The notes under the pieces are model-generated. The model was not told the DNA's origin, made no database searches, and saw only the letters and a program-made list of their open reading frames with translations. From JBECKX01 sp964468475 (GTDB taxonomy: Bacteria > Zixibacteria > MSB-5A5 > CAIYYT01): a stretch of 22,304 nt of DNA. Location: assembly GCA_964468475.1 (NCBI GenBank), contig CAYXUL010000054.1, positions 1-22,304 on the forward strand. Reading direction: 5' to 3'. This document shows positions 1 to 8,310 of this stretch, piece by piece. How positions within the stretch are numbered: position 1 is the stretch's first letter; each line of letters opens with the position of its first letter. A program made the position numbers and the translations under genes.

Positions 1-1
1 A

Positions 2-1639
<1,638 letters not shown>

Positions 1640-1708
1640 TTATGTTCTCTCCTGTGTTTGAGCTTCTTTTCTGAGAAGTTCAGCGATTGGTGATGTCGCG
1701 TCTTGTCG

Positions 1709-1996
1709 TTATTTGAGGACGGCGAGAATGTCTGATTCGCGCATGATCAGGTACTCGCCACCTTCGACGCTGACCTCGGTGCCGGAATACTTGCCGTAAA
1801 GCACCTTATCGCCGACTTTGATCCCCATATCGATTTTTTTGCCTTCGTCGGAGATCCGACCCGGGCCGGCAGCCATGATTTCGCCCTCCTGCGGCTTTTC
1901 TTTGGCGGTATCGGGAATGATGATTCCGCCTTTTTTGACCTCTTGCTGTTCCAGAGGTTTTACCAGGACACGGTCCTGCAACGGCTGAATGTTCAT
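1709..1996 (-). CDS. groES: Co-chaperonin GroES (Hsp10)
   Basis: Heptameric lid of the GroEL chamber. The 95-residue product matches the family length and shows the standard start 'MNIQPLQDRVLVKP', the mobile loop region 'EVKKGGIIIPDTAKEKP' (about 19-35) and the closing 'GGEYLIMRESDILAVL'. A GAGGAG ribosome site lies about 9 nt before the ATG. It is the first gene of the groES-groEL operon. Its 5' leader is about 130 nt long and begins at a CIRCE operator, so HrcA-type heat-shock repression is expected; hrcA itself is not in the window. Confidence 0.99.
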   Translation of the reverse strand: MNIQPLQDRVLVKPLEQQEVKKGGIIIPDTAKEKPQEGEIMAAGPGRISDEGKKIDMGIKVGDKVLYGKYSGTEVSVEGGEYLIMRESDILAVLK

Positions 1997-2108
1997 ATAC
2001 TCTTACTCCTCGTTCAATGAGTTTAAGTTGCTGAATATTATGAAGTTAACTTGACTCCGTTTCTTGTTTCCACCTGAGGCGCGACCGCCCGAAACGTGCG
2101 ATTTTTCA

Positions 2109-2124
2109 CTAAGGTTGCCCTTAG
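2109..2124. repeat. Small hairpin in the groES leader
   Basis: CTAAGG (2109-2114) and CCTTAG (2119-2124) form a 6-bp stem with a 4-nt loop, directly between the CIRCE operator and groES. It would be transcribed in the groES leader. Its right arm overlaps the extra TTAGCACT half-site. A role in mRNA stability is possible but not shown. Confidence 0.3.
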
Positions 2125-2129
2125 CACTA

Positions 2130-2156
2130 TTAGCACTCATCGTGGGTGAGTGCTAA
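2130..2156. promoter_or_regulatory. CIRCE operator (HrcA binding site) of groESL
   Basis: A perfect TTAGCACTC-N9-GAGTGCTAA inverted repeat: left arm 2130-2138, spacer 2139-2147, right arm 2148-2156. CIRCE is the known binding site of the heat-shock repressor HrcA. It sits upstream of groES in the expected position. A further left-arm-like copy TTAGCACTA abuts it at 2121-2129, giving two half-sites in tandem on one side. Confidence 0.97.
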
Positions 2157-2171
2157 CATCTGTGATACGTG

Positions 2172-2199
2172 AAAATATCGGCGAGTTTGAAAAAATCAA
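2172..2199 (-). promoter_or_regulatory. Candidate groESL promoter
   Basis: On the minus strand TTGATT (2194-2199) and TATTTT (2172-2177) are separated by 16 nt, which fits a sigma70-type promoter just upstream of CIRCE. Transcription would start near the operator. The matches to consensus are partial, so this is tentative. Confidence 0.35.
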
Positions 2200-2241
2200 G
2201 CGGAAAATGGAAAGAATTTGTAGGTGGCGCGGTATGTGGAT

Positions 2242-2270
2242 AACACACCCCGCCCTGCCTCCTCCGCTGC
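2242..2270 (+). repeat. Solo partial copy of the DUF559-cassette repeat
   Basis: These 29 bases match 2930-2958 at 28 of 29 positions (a single c/g difference at base 17 of the repeat). The copy begins with the ACACACCCCG box and stops being similar after CCGCTGC, so it lacks the terminal CCCCTCT/AGAGGGG hairpin of the full units. It could be a remnant of an earlier cassette or one half of a solitary repeat. Confidence 0.85.
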
Positions 2271-2294
2271 CAGTGCCAAGGTAAATTACCTGTT

Positions 2295-2346
2295 GCGGCA
2301 GGTCTTGATCACGCACGCGAGAGCGAGCGTGGTTGTGACCTGCTGC
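2295..2346. repeat. Imperfect hairpin (REP-like) 1
   Basis: GCGGCAGGTC at 2295-2304 pairs with GACCTGCTGC at 2337-2346 (9 of 10 positions, the tenth a G-T wobble). Further inside, CACGC (2310-2314) faces GCGTG (2327-2331) across a small internal loop. It lies in non-coding DNA between groES and the DUF559 gene, and shares the CAGGTC core with the next hairpin, which suggests a related repeat family. Confidence 0.6.
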
Positions 2347-2359
2347 TTCTGTAGTCAAG

Positions 2360-2411
2360 GAGTCAGGTCACACCCGATTTCGCTAACGCTCAATCGGCCA
2401 AGACCTGACTC
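2360..2411. repeat. Nested hairpin (REP-like) 2
   Basis: GAGTCAGGTC (2360-2369) and GACCTGACTC (2402-2411) form a perfect 10-bp outer stem. Inside it CCGATT (2374-2379) and AATCGG (2392-2397) form a second perfect 6-bp stem around a short GC-containing loop. The bipartite long hairpin resembles REP-type elements mobilised by Y1 (RAYT) transposases, but no such transposase is in the window. No terminator-type T-run follows. Confidence 0.65.
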
Positions 2412-2441
2412 AACCGGAAAAGCCGCTCTTGCAGCGCGCCG

Positions 2442-2492
2442 AATCCCCTCTATCAAGAGGGGTGGCCCCGACTTGTCGGGGCCGGGGTGTGT
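2442..2492 (-). repeat. Left inverted-repeat end of the DUF559 cassette
   Basis: Reading outward to inward: the terminal hairpin CCCCTCTATCAAGAGGGG (2445-2462), a central 7-bp hairpin CCCCGAC-tt-GTCGGGG (2466-2481), and the box CGGGGTGTGT ending at 2492. It is the inverse of the unit at 2930-2998: the outer hairpin and the ACACACCCCG box are the same, the central hairpin differs in sequence but not in architecture. Confidence 0.85.
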
Positions 2493-2547
2493 AACTCACT
2501 TGAAAATGTGATTGTGCGCCTAATATCACCACAATAGTATCCAAGGT

Positions 2548-3012
2548 ATGCAAAGGAGGAGAATCCCTTATAATCCCCGGCTCAAGCAGAGGGCCCGAGG
2601 CCTGCGGCGCAATGCTACGCTGGCAGAAGTGCTGCTTTGGGAGCAGATCGGGAAAGGCAAACTCGGTGGCTATGACTTTCACAGGCAGAAACCAATCGGG
2701 GAATATATTGTGGATTTCTTCTGCTACAAGCTGGGGCTGATAGTGGAGATTGATGGATCAAGTCACAACTCGAGGTTAGAGGCAGATAGCCACCGCCAGA
2801 GAGAACTTGAAGAAATGGGGCTTAGCGTGCTCAGGTTTCAAGATGCTGAAGTGAAGCAGAACATTCAGGGAGTACTGCTGGCAATCAAGGAGTGGATTGC
2901 CAGGAAAGAGCGGGGGGGTAGTTTAGGCCAACACACCCCGCCCTGCGTCCTCCGCTGCAGCGGAGCACGCACGGCACCCCTCTTGATAGAGGGGAATTTG
3001 AAGACTGCATAG
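2548..3012 (+). CDS. DUF559 (Vsr-like PD-(D/E)XK) endonuclease-domain protein
   Basis: 154 residues. The core (about 8-118) has the family pattern 'IPYNPRLKQRARGLR', 'FHRQKPIGEYIVDFFCY' and 'LIVEIDG', which supplies the Vsr-like acidic residues Asp56, Glu67 and Asp69. DUF559 proteins are small predicted nucleases related to very-short-patch repair endonucleases; their cellular role is not established. The tail from about residue 125 is low-conservation sequence translated from the adjacent repeat (2930-2998), so the functional protein probably ends near residue 120. The ATG start fits the family N-terminus although the upstream ribosome site is weak; an AAAGGAGGAG lies just inside the reading frame, too late for this start. 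The gene sits alone between inverted repeats. Confidence 0.85.
   Translation: MQRRRIPYNPRLKQRARGLRRNATLAEVLLWEQIGKGKLGGYDFHRQKPIGEYIVDFFCYKLGLIVEIDGSSHNSRLEADSHRQRELEEMGLSVLRFQDAEVKQNIQGVLLAIKEWIARKERGGSLGQHTPPCVLRCSGARTAPLLIEGNLKTA
2930..2998 (+). repeat. Right inverted-repeat end of the DUF559 cassette
   Basis: From the gene outward: the box ACACACCCCG (2931-2940), a perfect 16-bp palindrome CTCCGCTGCAGCGGAG (2950-2965), and the terminal hairpin CCCCTCT-tgat-AGAGGGG (2977-2994) followed by AATT. It matches the left unit in inverse orientation and the solo copy at 2242-2270 in direct orientation. The coding frame of the DUF559 gene runs through it. Confidence 0.85.
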
Positions 3013-3089
3013 AACAGGCAGTTAGCGAGAGCTATTGAGTTCCGTGGGAATTGACCTAATTGCCCAAGCAGGAGCAGAGCCAAAACAAA

Positions 3090-3110
3090 AGGGCACACCG
3101 AGTGTGCCCT
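3090..3110 (-). terminator. Rho-independent terminator of the 3189-3857 gene
   Basis: AGGGCACAC (3090-3098) and GTGTGCCCT (3102-3110) form a 9-bp stem with a 3-nt loop. Read on the minus strand it is followed by a T-rich run (TTTTGTTTTGG), the expected pattern for a gene ending at 3189. Confidence 0.85.
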
Positions 3111-3188
3111 CGTACAATTCTGTCAGATGTGCAGGAAAATTGTCAAGCTTCGAGGGAGCTTGATTTGCTCATCTCAGGCGGAAGCCCC

Positions 3189-3857
3189 CTACCGCTTTAC
3201 CAGATCAAAGCAGACCGAGGGCGCCGACGGCTGGCTGGTGCTCGTGTTCTCGTGGCCGTTATAGAGCGGCACGATTTCGTTCTTGCCGTCGTTGAATTCC
3301 CAGGAGCCGCCCGGTGGGATATAAACATTGTCTATGCAAAAACCGTTCCTGGCAGGTTTAGCATCCTTGGGAATCTCGATTTGCAGGCTGTATACCAGGC
3401 GAGGTTCAGCGCTGGCCGGAAACTGCGGCCCGGGAGTCGAGACGCCGCCGATCAGGATTTGATCAGGGAGATTCTGGTCGTTCACCAATACACCCCCCAT
3501 ATTGAAGTTCTTTTTGGCGTTGGCATGGTCCTTGAGGATTCCTTTCACGCCATCGGCGGTGCCGTTGATATCGCCGTAACCGGTAACGATCTTGAAGCCT
3601 TTGGCTTTGGTGATGAAGCCGAAGCCGATGCTCATTGATTGCAGTGTGACCGGGTTGGAAATCAGGATTTCGAGGGTGTTCTTCTCGCCAATATAGACCT
3701 TGTTGTTGTCACCGCCGCCGTTGAACCTGACAATCACGTTGGATTTTCCTTTGGCGCTTTCCATCGATTTGCCGTTCTTCGATTCCTTCCCGGCAAAAAC
3801 CGACCCGGCGGCAATCAGTAGAAATATCGATACTACGAGCGGAAATATTCTTCGCAT
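3189..3857 (-). CDS. Secreted protein of unknown function, possible beta-sandwich
   Basis: 222 residues. A clear Sec signal peptide covers residues 1-22 ('FPLVVSIFLLIAAGSVFA', then GKESK), followed by a Lys/Ser/Gly-rich linker to about residue 40. The rest alternates short hydrophobic strands: 'NKVYIGEKNTLEILISN' and 'SMSIGFGFI' near the middle, then 'RLVYSLQIEIPKDA' and 'CIDNVYIPPGGSWEF' toward the end. That strand pattern recalls Ig-like or cohesin-like beta-sandwiches, but I do not recognise the family with certainty. An AAGGA motif lies about 12 nt before the ATG, rather far for a ribosome site. It is the next gene downstream of a dockerin-bearing protease on the same strand (138 nt apart) and ends at a strong terminator. 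Function is unknown. Confidence 0.8.
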   Translation of the reverse strand: MRRIFPLVVSIFLLIAAGSVFAGKESKNGKSMESAKGKSNVIVRFNGGGDNNKVYIGEKNTLEILISNPVTLQSMSIGFGFITKAKGFKIVTGYGDINGTADGVKGILKDHANAKKNFNMGGVLVNDQNLPDQILIGGVSTPGPQFPASAEPRLVYSLQIEIPKDAKPARNGFCIDNVYIPPGGSWEFNDGKNEIVPLYNGHENTSTSQPSAPSVCFDLVKR

Positions 3858-3994
3858 TACTCTGGTAATTCCTTTCTAGGCTCGATGCTATTGGTTTCAG
3901 CTAATATACAAACAATCGCCGGTTTGCGGGCCAATTTTTGGCATTTTTCGCAGGGCTGACAGCCTCCGCAACCGCCCCAGCAAGCCGGAACGCA

Positions 3995-6111
3995 TCAGGG
4001 GCAGAGACTGCACGGTGCCGGGCCGCCGCCAAAGATGTAGTTCACAATTACCACCGCGTCAGTAATCGTAATCGAGCCGCTGCAGTCGGTATCGCCGGCT
4101 GCNNNNNNNNNNNNNNNNNNNNNNNNNNNNNNNNNNNNNNNNNNNNNNNNNNNNNNNNNNNNNNNNNNNNNNNNNNNNNNNNNNNNNNNNNNNNNNNNNN
4201 NNCCCCAATCTGGCCACCGTCGAATGTCAGTCCCAAAGGCAAATCGCCACCCAGAAAAGTCCAGTTATATGGAGGCTGACCGCCGACGGCTAACAGTTGC
4301 ACGGAGTATTCGACGCCCTGATATCCATCAGGAAGAGTGTAGTTCTCGATATGCAGCTTGCCGTCGCAGGCATCCCCTACACCATCGCCATCTTCATCAT
4401 ACTGGTTCGGATTGGGGGTATTCACACAGTTATCGCAGGCGTCACCGCGCAGGTCGCCATCGGCGTCCGCCTGATCGGGATTTGCGACGTAGTCGCAGTT
4501 ATCGGTGACATCCGCCACGCCGTCGTTATCATCGTCGGGGTCGCAAGTATCACCGATATTGTCGAGGTCGAAATCGTCCTGATCCGGGTTAGGCTCTGAG
4601 AGGCAGTTGTCGCAGCCGTCGTATATTCCGTCCCCATCAGAATCGTTGAGAACGGCAGCATAGCGGCAAAGACTTGAGGCTGCGCTTTGCAGGTCGACTG
4701 CGGGACCGATGCTGCTGCCACCAACCGGTCGGATGCCGGTATCGATCAGAAGTTGGCGCATTTCTTCCGGAGAGAGTCTGCGGCCGATCTTTGCGACCGC
4801 GTACGATTGCAACGCCGTCACGCATCCTGCCACCAGCGCGGCGGCGGAACTGGTTCCGTCAAATACCGCGGTGTAGGTTTGCCGCTCGTCACCGCCGAGC
4901 CTGGCATAGTCGCCATACCCAAGAGTGAATACCTTTTCGCCCCATGCCTGGACGTTGACTCGGCTTCCGTGAGTGCTGAATGGAAGCCGCGAGTGCTGGA
5001 GACTGGCTTCACCGGCGCCGACGATAATGGCCCTGGAGTCGCCTCGACTTCTGTATTCGCTGAAGTCAGGTGAATCAAGATCGACATTGCCGTTGCCCGC
5101 CGCGGCTACCACTATCACACCGGCGTCGGTGCCGGTTTTGACTATCGTCCAGACGACAGGATCATATTCGGCAGGCACGTAATTCCCGTTGGGGCCGGCG
5201 GTTTGCATCTCCAGAAGGACGATATCTCCCGTCTCGGAGTCGGCGATTGCATTGGCGATACAGGTCGACTGTCGAAATCCTTCTTCGACTGAAATTTCGG
5301 GGTAGAGAGTGGCCGAGGCGGCATCCACCGCGATGCCGGTACAGCCGTAGCCGTTATCGGGCGCGCAAGAGACTCCTATTGCGGCGGTGCCGTGATCGTC
5401 ACCAAACGGCGAATCGGGAGTTTGGCCCGGCTCAATCGCGATCGGCACGTCGACCAGATCCTCGTGAGCGACATCAACGTCATACTCGCAATCGCTGAAA
5501 CGAATCCCCTGCCCTTTACCGCCGCGCGCCCACAAATAATCGACGCCGAGGCCGGGATCGAGGTCGCGGTAACTTTCCAGAGGTTGGTAATCGGGTGTGA
5601 CAGGGCTGATATCGCCGGGCGGCGGAGGCGCAATTTCTTCCAGGCAGACGAATTCCACTTCCGGCAACTGCTTCAAGGTCTGAGCGATTTGAAGGAGTTC
5701 AGCGACCGACGCTCCACCCGCCTCAACGCGCATGATACCGCGTAGATCAGGCTGGGCGACTCCCGAGCGTTCGGCAGCGCGCGACTCCAGGGCAGCGATT
5801 TTGCTATTCGGCAGCCTGATCAATTGCGCAAGCGTGAATTGATAGCGGGAGACTGCAGCCAGCAAACCCGCCAGGTCGGCGCCGCTCAGTGAAACTATGG
5901 TCCCTTTTGCGGTTGCGCGCATTCTGAGATCATCGCGGAATTTCACTACGAGTTGGTACTTCGCGCCCGGCTCAACGTGGAGAGGAGGAGTGGTCAGCAT
6001 CGAGCGTGACGCAAGAGGTTGAGGAAGGCCATCTGCTGCAAGTCCTTCCACTGAAGCGAGAAGCGAGAGCAACCCTGCGAAGAGAATCAGCCTGGGGAAA
6101 CGAAGTCTCAT
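3995..6111 (-). CDS. Secreted subtilisin-like (S8) protease with TSP3, Ig-like and dockerin domains; interrupted by assembly gap
   Basis: Predicted secreted serine endopeptidase. Signal peptide about 1-25; propeptide-like region about 45-160; S8 catalytic domain about 195-480 with Asp207 ('FSDCEYD', unusual for this motif), His240 ('DDHGTAA'), oxyanion Asn340 ('AAAGNGN') and Ser421 ('DGTSSAAA'). Calcium-binding thrombospondin type 3 repeats follow (about 489-583), then a putative Ig domain beginning near 587 ('GGQPPYNWTFLGG'). The 100-N gap falls inside the Ig domain. Beyond it a dockerin half resumes ('DTDCSGSITITDAV', 'NYIFGGGPAPCSLCP') and ends with TGA at 3997-3995. This dockerin is in a different frame from one that simply reads across 100 bases, so the true gap length is not 100. 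An AGGA motif precedes the ATG. No nearby gene tells its substrate. Confidence 0.9.
4103..4202. other. Assembly gap (100 N)
   Basis: Exactly 100 unknown bases, the usual placeholder for a scaffold join of unestimated length. To join the upstream protease frame to the downstream dockerin frame the missing length must leave remainder 2 on division by 3, and 100 leaves 1. Comparison with the intact Ig-dockerin tail of the M1 peptidase suggests roughly 75 missing residues, about 220 bases. Confidence 0.98.
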
Positions 6112-6313
6112 GAAAATCCTGATTTGCGGTTGGCCGGATTTTACTACGTCGCCACGCTAACCGGCCGGAGGATAGATTCCATCACCGGCGGCGTGCGCCG
6201 ATCCAAGGGTGAGTATTACCGGGTATTCAACTGATTTCAAGATAGCCCTGGCGCCGGCTTCTGTCAAGGTGATGCGATTTCGGGAGTTCTTCAGCCTGCG
6301 ATCGAGAAGAAAA
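6112..6313. other. Intergenic region between coaX and the protease gene
   Basis: About 200 bases between two same-strand genes. I see no convincing terminator for coaX and no clear promoter, RNA gene or repeat in it. A promoter for the protease is expected here on spacing alone. Confidence 0.5.
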
Positions 6314-7072
6314 CTAGCTGTTCAGTGAGTGAATCAGGCGCAGGCCTTCCAGGGTAATATTGGGCAGTACTTCGTCGATCAGGCGCGAGCCCGCGGAAAT
6401 TGAACGTGCCAGGCCGCCGGTGGCAATGATGCGGGGACGTTGAGTAAAAGCCGTGATGATCTTCGCCAGAATGTAATCTGTTTGGCCGACGGCGCCGTGA
6501 TAGAATCCGCTTTGCAGCGCTTCCTCGGTCGATTTGCCGATGATCGAACGCGGAGCCTTGAAAGATACTTGAAATAACTGCGCCGCGCGCTGTGCCAATG
6601 CGGCATGAGCGGCTTCAATGCCCGGAGCCAGCACCCCACCGATGTAGGCGCCTTCGGCAGAGACAATATCGAAATTGGTAGCAGTTCCGAAATCCACGAC
6701 GATGGCCGGTCCCTTGACCAGATCGAAGGCTGCCGCGGCATTGCAGATACGGTCGGCCCCGACTTCCGCCGGCTTGGGATAATCGAAAGTGATGTTGAGT
6801 TTCAGAGTGGAAGAGACGGCAATTGGTTCGACGCCGAGGTGCTCACTGCTTGATTTTTGCAGCAGGGGTGTCAGGCGCGGCACCACGCTGGCATAGATGC
6901 AAGCCGTAATTTGCGGCAACTTCTTGAAATTCAGGAACTGGTCAACCGCAAGTATGATTTCATCAGCGGTGCGCAGATTGCTGCTTGCCACCCGCAGGGT
7001 CGCCCGGAGATTTTCATCTTCAAAGAAACCAAAAACGGTGTTGGTGTTACCGGCGTCGATTGCCAGCAGCAT
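6314..7072 (-). CDS. coaX: Type III pantothenate kinase
   Basis: Phosphorylates pantothenate in the first step of coenzyme A synthesis in the cytosol. The 252-residue protein is typical of CoaX and of the ASKHA fold: phosphate-binding 'DAGNTNT' at the N-terminus (Asp6), 'GADR' (105-108) with the catalytic aspartate, 'VVDFGTATNFD' (125-135), 'GGVLAPGI' (145-152) and 'IATGGLA' (216-222). A GAGAGG ribosome site lies about 8 nt before the ATG. CoaX enzymes are known to need a monovalent cation and to escape CoA feedback inhibition. The gene is divergent from the lipoprotein gene at 7210. The often neighbouring birA is not in this window. Confidence 0.97.
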   Translation of the reverse strand: MLLAIDAGNTNTVFGFFEDENLRATLRVASSNLRTADEIILAVDQFLNFKKLPQITACIYASVVPRLTPLLQKSSSEHLGVEPIAVSSTLKLNITFDYPKPAEVGADRICNAAAAFDLVKGPAIVVDFGTATNFDIVSAEGAYIGGVLAPGIEAAHAALAQRAAQLFQVSFKAPRSIIGKSTEEALQSGFYHGAVGQTDYILAKIITAFTQRPRIIATGGLARSISAGSRLIDEVLPNITLEGLRLIHSLNS

Positions 7073-7122
7073 AAGTATTCCTCTCTACGTCAGGGCCTCG
7101 ACTCACTTTAGAACTACGTGAT

Positions 7123-7150
7123 AATATAACAGGCTTCGGAGCAAGCGCAA
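7123..7150 (-). promoter_or_regulatory. Candidate coaX promoter
   Basis: Minus-strand TTGCGC (7145-7150) and TATATT (7123-7128) are 16 nt apart. The predicted start of transcription is about 45 nt before the coaX ATG. Reasonable sigma70-type match. Confidence 0.45.
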
Positions 7151-7174
7151 CGATCTCGGCTCTCCTGAATTGTC

Positions 7175-7203
7175 TTGGCATCATTTCGCCATTGTGTTAA
7201 CAT
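7175..7203 (+). promoter_or_regulatory. Candidate promoter of the 7210 operon, giving a leaderless mRNA
   Basis: TTGGCA (7175-7180) and TAACAT (7198-7203) with an optimal 17-nt spacer. The ATG at 7210 begins only 7 nt after the -10 box, where transcription itself should begin, and no ribosome-binding sequence is visible before it. This suggests a leaderless transcript. Confidence 0.5.
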
Positions 7204-7209
7204 ATCGAC

Positions 7210-8298
7210 ATGCTTGCTGGAAGCACACAGAAAAGTGTTGTGTACCTTGCCGCTGCACTACTCGTGGGCACTTTGATTTTCTTCTTATCTTCGTGCAGCA
7301 AGAAAGCAAAACGTCCCTTCGACCCGAAGAGCGGGATCGTCTCGCGGGATCACCAACTGGCGCAGGAAGTCCTTACCCCGATTGATGTTAGAATCGATTC
7401 CGATTACAAATTCTACTATACCGAAGATCACCTGGTCTTTGTCAGTGGCGTGGGCCAACCTGAACGAATGCTGAGCGTTCATCTGGGCAGAGGCCTGAGG
7501 GACAATCGCTACTTGCGAGCAGAGCGCGATTTCTTCGGATTTCTCTATGATGGTGAGGGTATGCAGGGGCTGGCCTACACCAAAATGCGGCACGATTCCA
7601 CGCGCCTGGAAGCGAGTTACGATTTTTACACTTTCGGAGGTCTCACCTGGGATAAGCCTTACCAGTCAGGCAATTTTCACTATGATCGCCGCGGTGTTAA
7701 GTTCAGGATGGAGTTTTCCAATCTGGTGCCCGTGCAGTCTTTCGCTAATCGTGACTGGCGCTTGCGCGCTAACGCCTTCGGGGACGCCAAGTTGATCATG
7801 GGAAACGACACGATTCCCGGCTTTGCCTACTACGAATTGATCCAGCTTGAAGGGTACAATCCGATGGCAAATGTCAACAAGGGTATTGACTATATCAATT
7901 ACGACTGGATCGCCTTGCGCACCGCGTCGGGGAAGCAGCTGCTGATTTCGACCGATTCGTCGACTGCCAACGACCTGTTGATGAAAGATTTCGTGGCGTT
8001 TGACCATGACGATGTCTACTGGTACGCTGACGGCAGTGACAACGTCGACATGATCTCAAGTGATATCTTCCGTGACCGTAAGATTCACGATTGGCTGGCC
8101 AATTCGAAAAGGGTAGAGGTGCCCGATCTGGGGATGACTGTAACGCTTAAGCTGTCCGACGCGCGCGTGTTCTATACCAATGGTTATGCGATCGCGCTGG
8201 TAAGCGGAACACTCAAGCTGGAGAGTGGCGAGGAGAAAGTGTGGGGAGTGCTTGAGCACCGCCAGCAACCGGGTTCTACTTCCGAGGCCCTAAAGTGA
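7210..8298 (+). CDS. Lipoprotein of unknown function
   Basis: 362 residues with a membrane-spanning N-terminus ending in a lipobox ('LIFFLSSC', Cys29), so it is predicted to be lipid-anchored in the envelope. The mature part is rich in Tyr, Asp and Phe and in short beta-type segments, for example 'YDFYTFGGLTWDKPY', 'YYELIQLEGYNPM' and 'DWIALRTASGKQLLISTDS', ending in 'KVWGVLEHRQQ'. The composition and the closing motif faintly recall lipocalin-like AttH/CrtC proteins, but this is not a firm assignment. It is the first gene of a probable three-gene operon (12 nt to the next gene) and has no clear ribosome site. Confidence 0.85.
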   Translation: MLAGSTQKSVVYLAAALLVGTLIFFLSSCSKKAKRPFDPKSGIVSRDHQLAQEVLTPIDVRIDSDYKFYYTEDHLVFVSGVGQPERMLSVHLGRGLRDNRYLRAERDFFGFLYDGEGMQGLAYTKMRHDSTRLEASYDFYTFGGLTWDKPYQSGNFHYDRRGVKFRMEFSNLVPVQSFANRDWRLRANAFGDAKLIMGNDTIPGFAYYELIQLEGYNPMANVNKGIDYINYDWIALRTASGKQLLISTDSSTANDLLMKDFVAFDHDDVYWYADGSDNVDMISSDIFRDRKIHDWLANSKRVEVPDLGMTVTLKLSDARVFYTNGYAIALVSGTLKLESGEEKVWGVLEHRQQPGSTSEALK

Positions 8299-8310
8299 GG
8301 GAGTAACTGA

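Larger units (their letters stand above)
2442..2998 (+). mobile_element. Putative DUF559 cassette bounded by inverted repeats
   Basis: A roughly 557-bp unit made of one nuclease-like gene between two inverted copies of a hairpin-bearing repeat (2442-2492 and 2930-2998). The outer CCCCTCT/AGAGGGG hairpins face outward and the ACACACCCCG boxes face the gene. The gene's last 25 or so codons read through the right repeat. A third, partial copy lies 170 bp upstream. I see no convincing target-site duplication. Mobility is inferred from the architecture and the solo copy; no known transposase is encoded. Confidence 0.5.

Noticed and set aside
2224..2511. 95-codon plus-strand frame upstream of the DUF559 gene
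   Set aside because: It runs through the solo repeat, both hairpins and the left cassette end, so its apparent openness comes from repeats; no start signal or protein features.
3060..3638. 192-codon plus-strand frame
   Set aside because: It begins in a terminator hairpin and lies antisense to the signal-peptide-bearing gene at 3189-3857, which has its own terminator.
4048..4102. Protein tail obtained by reading the protease frame across the 100 N
   Set aside because: The alternative frame gives a dockerin ending properly in TGA at 3995, so the tail in this frame is an artefact of the placeholder gap length.
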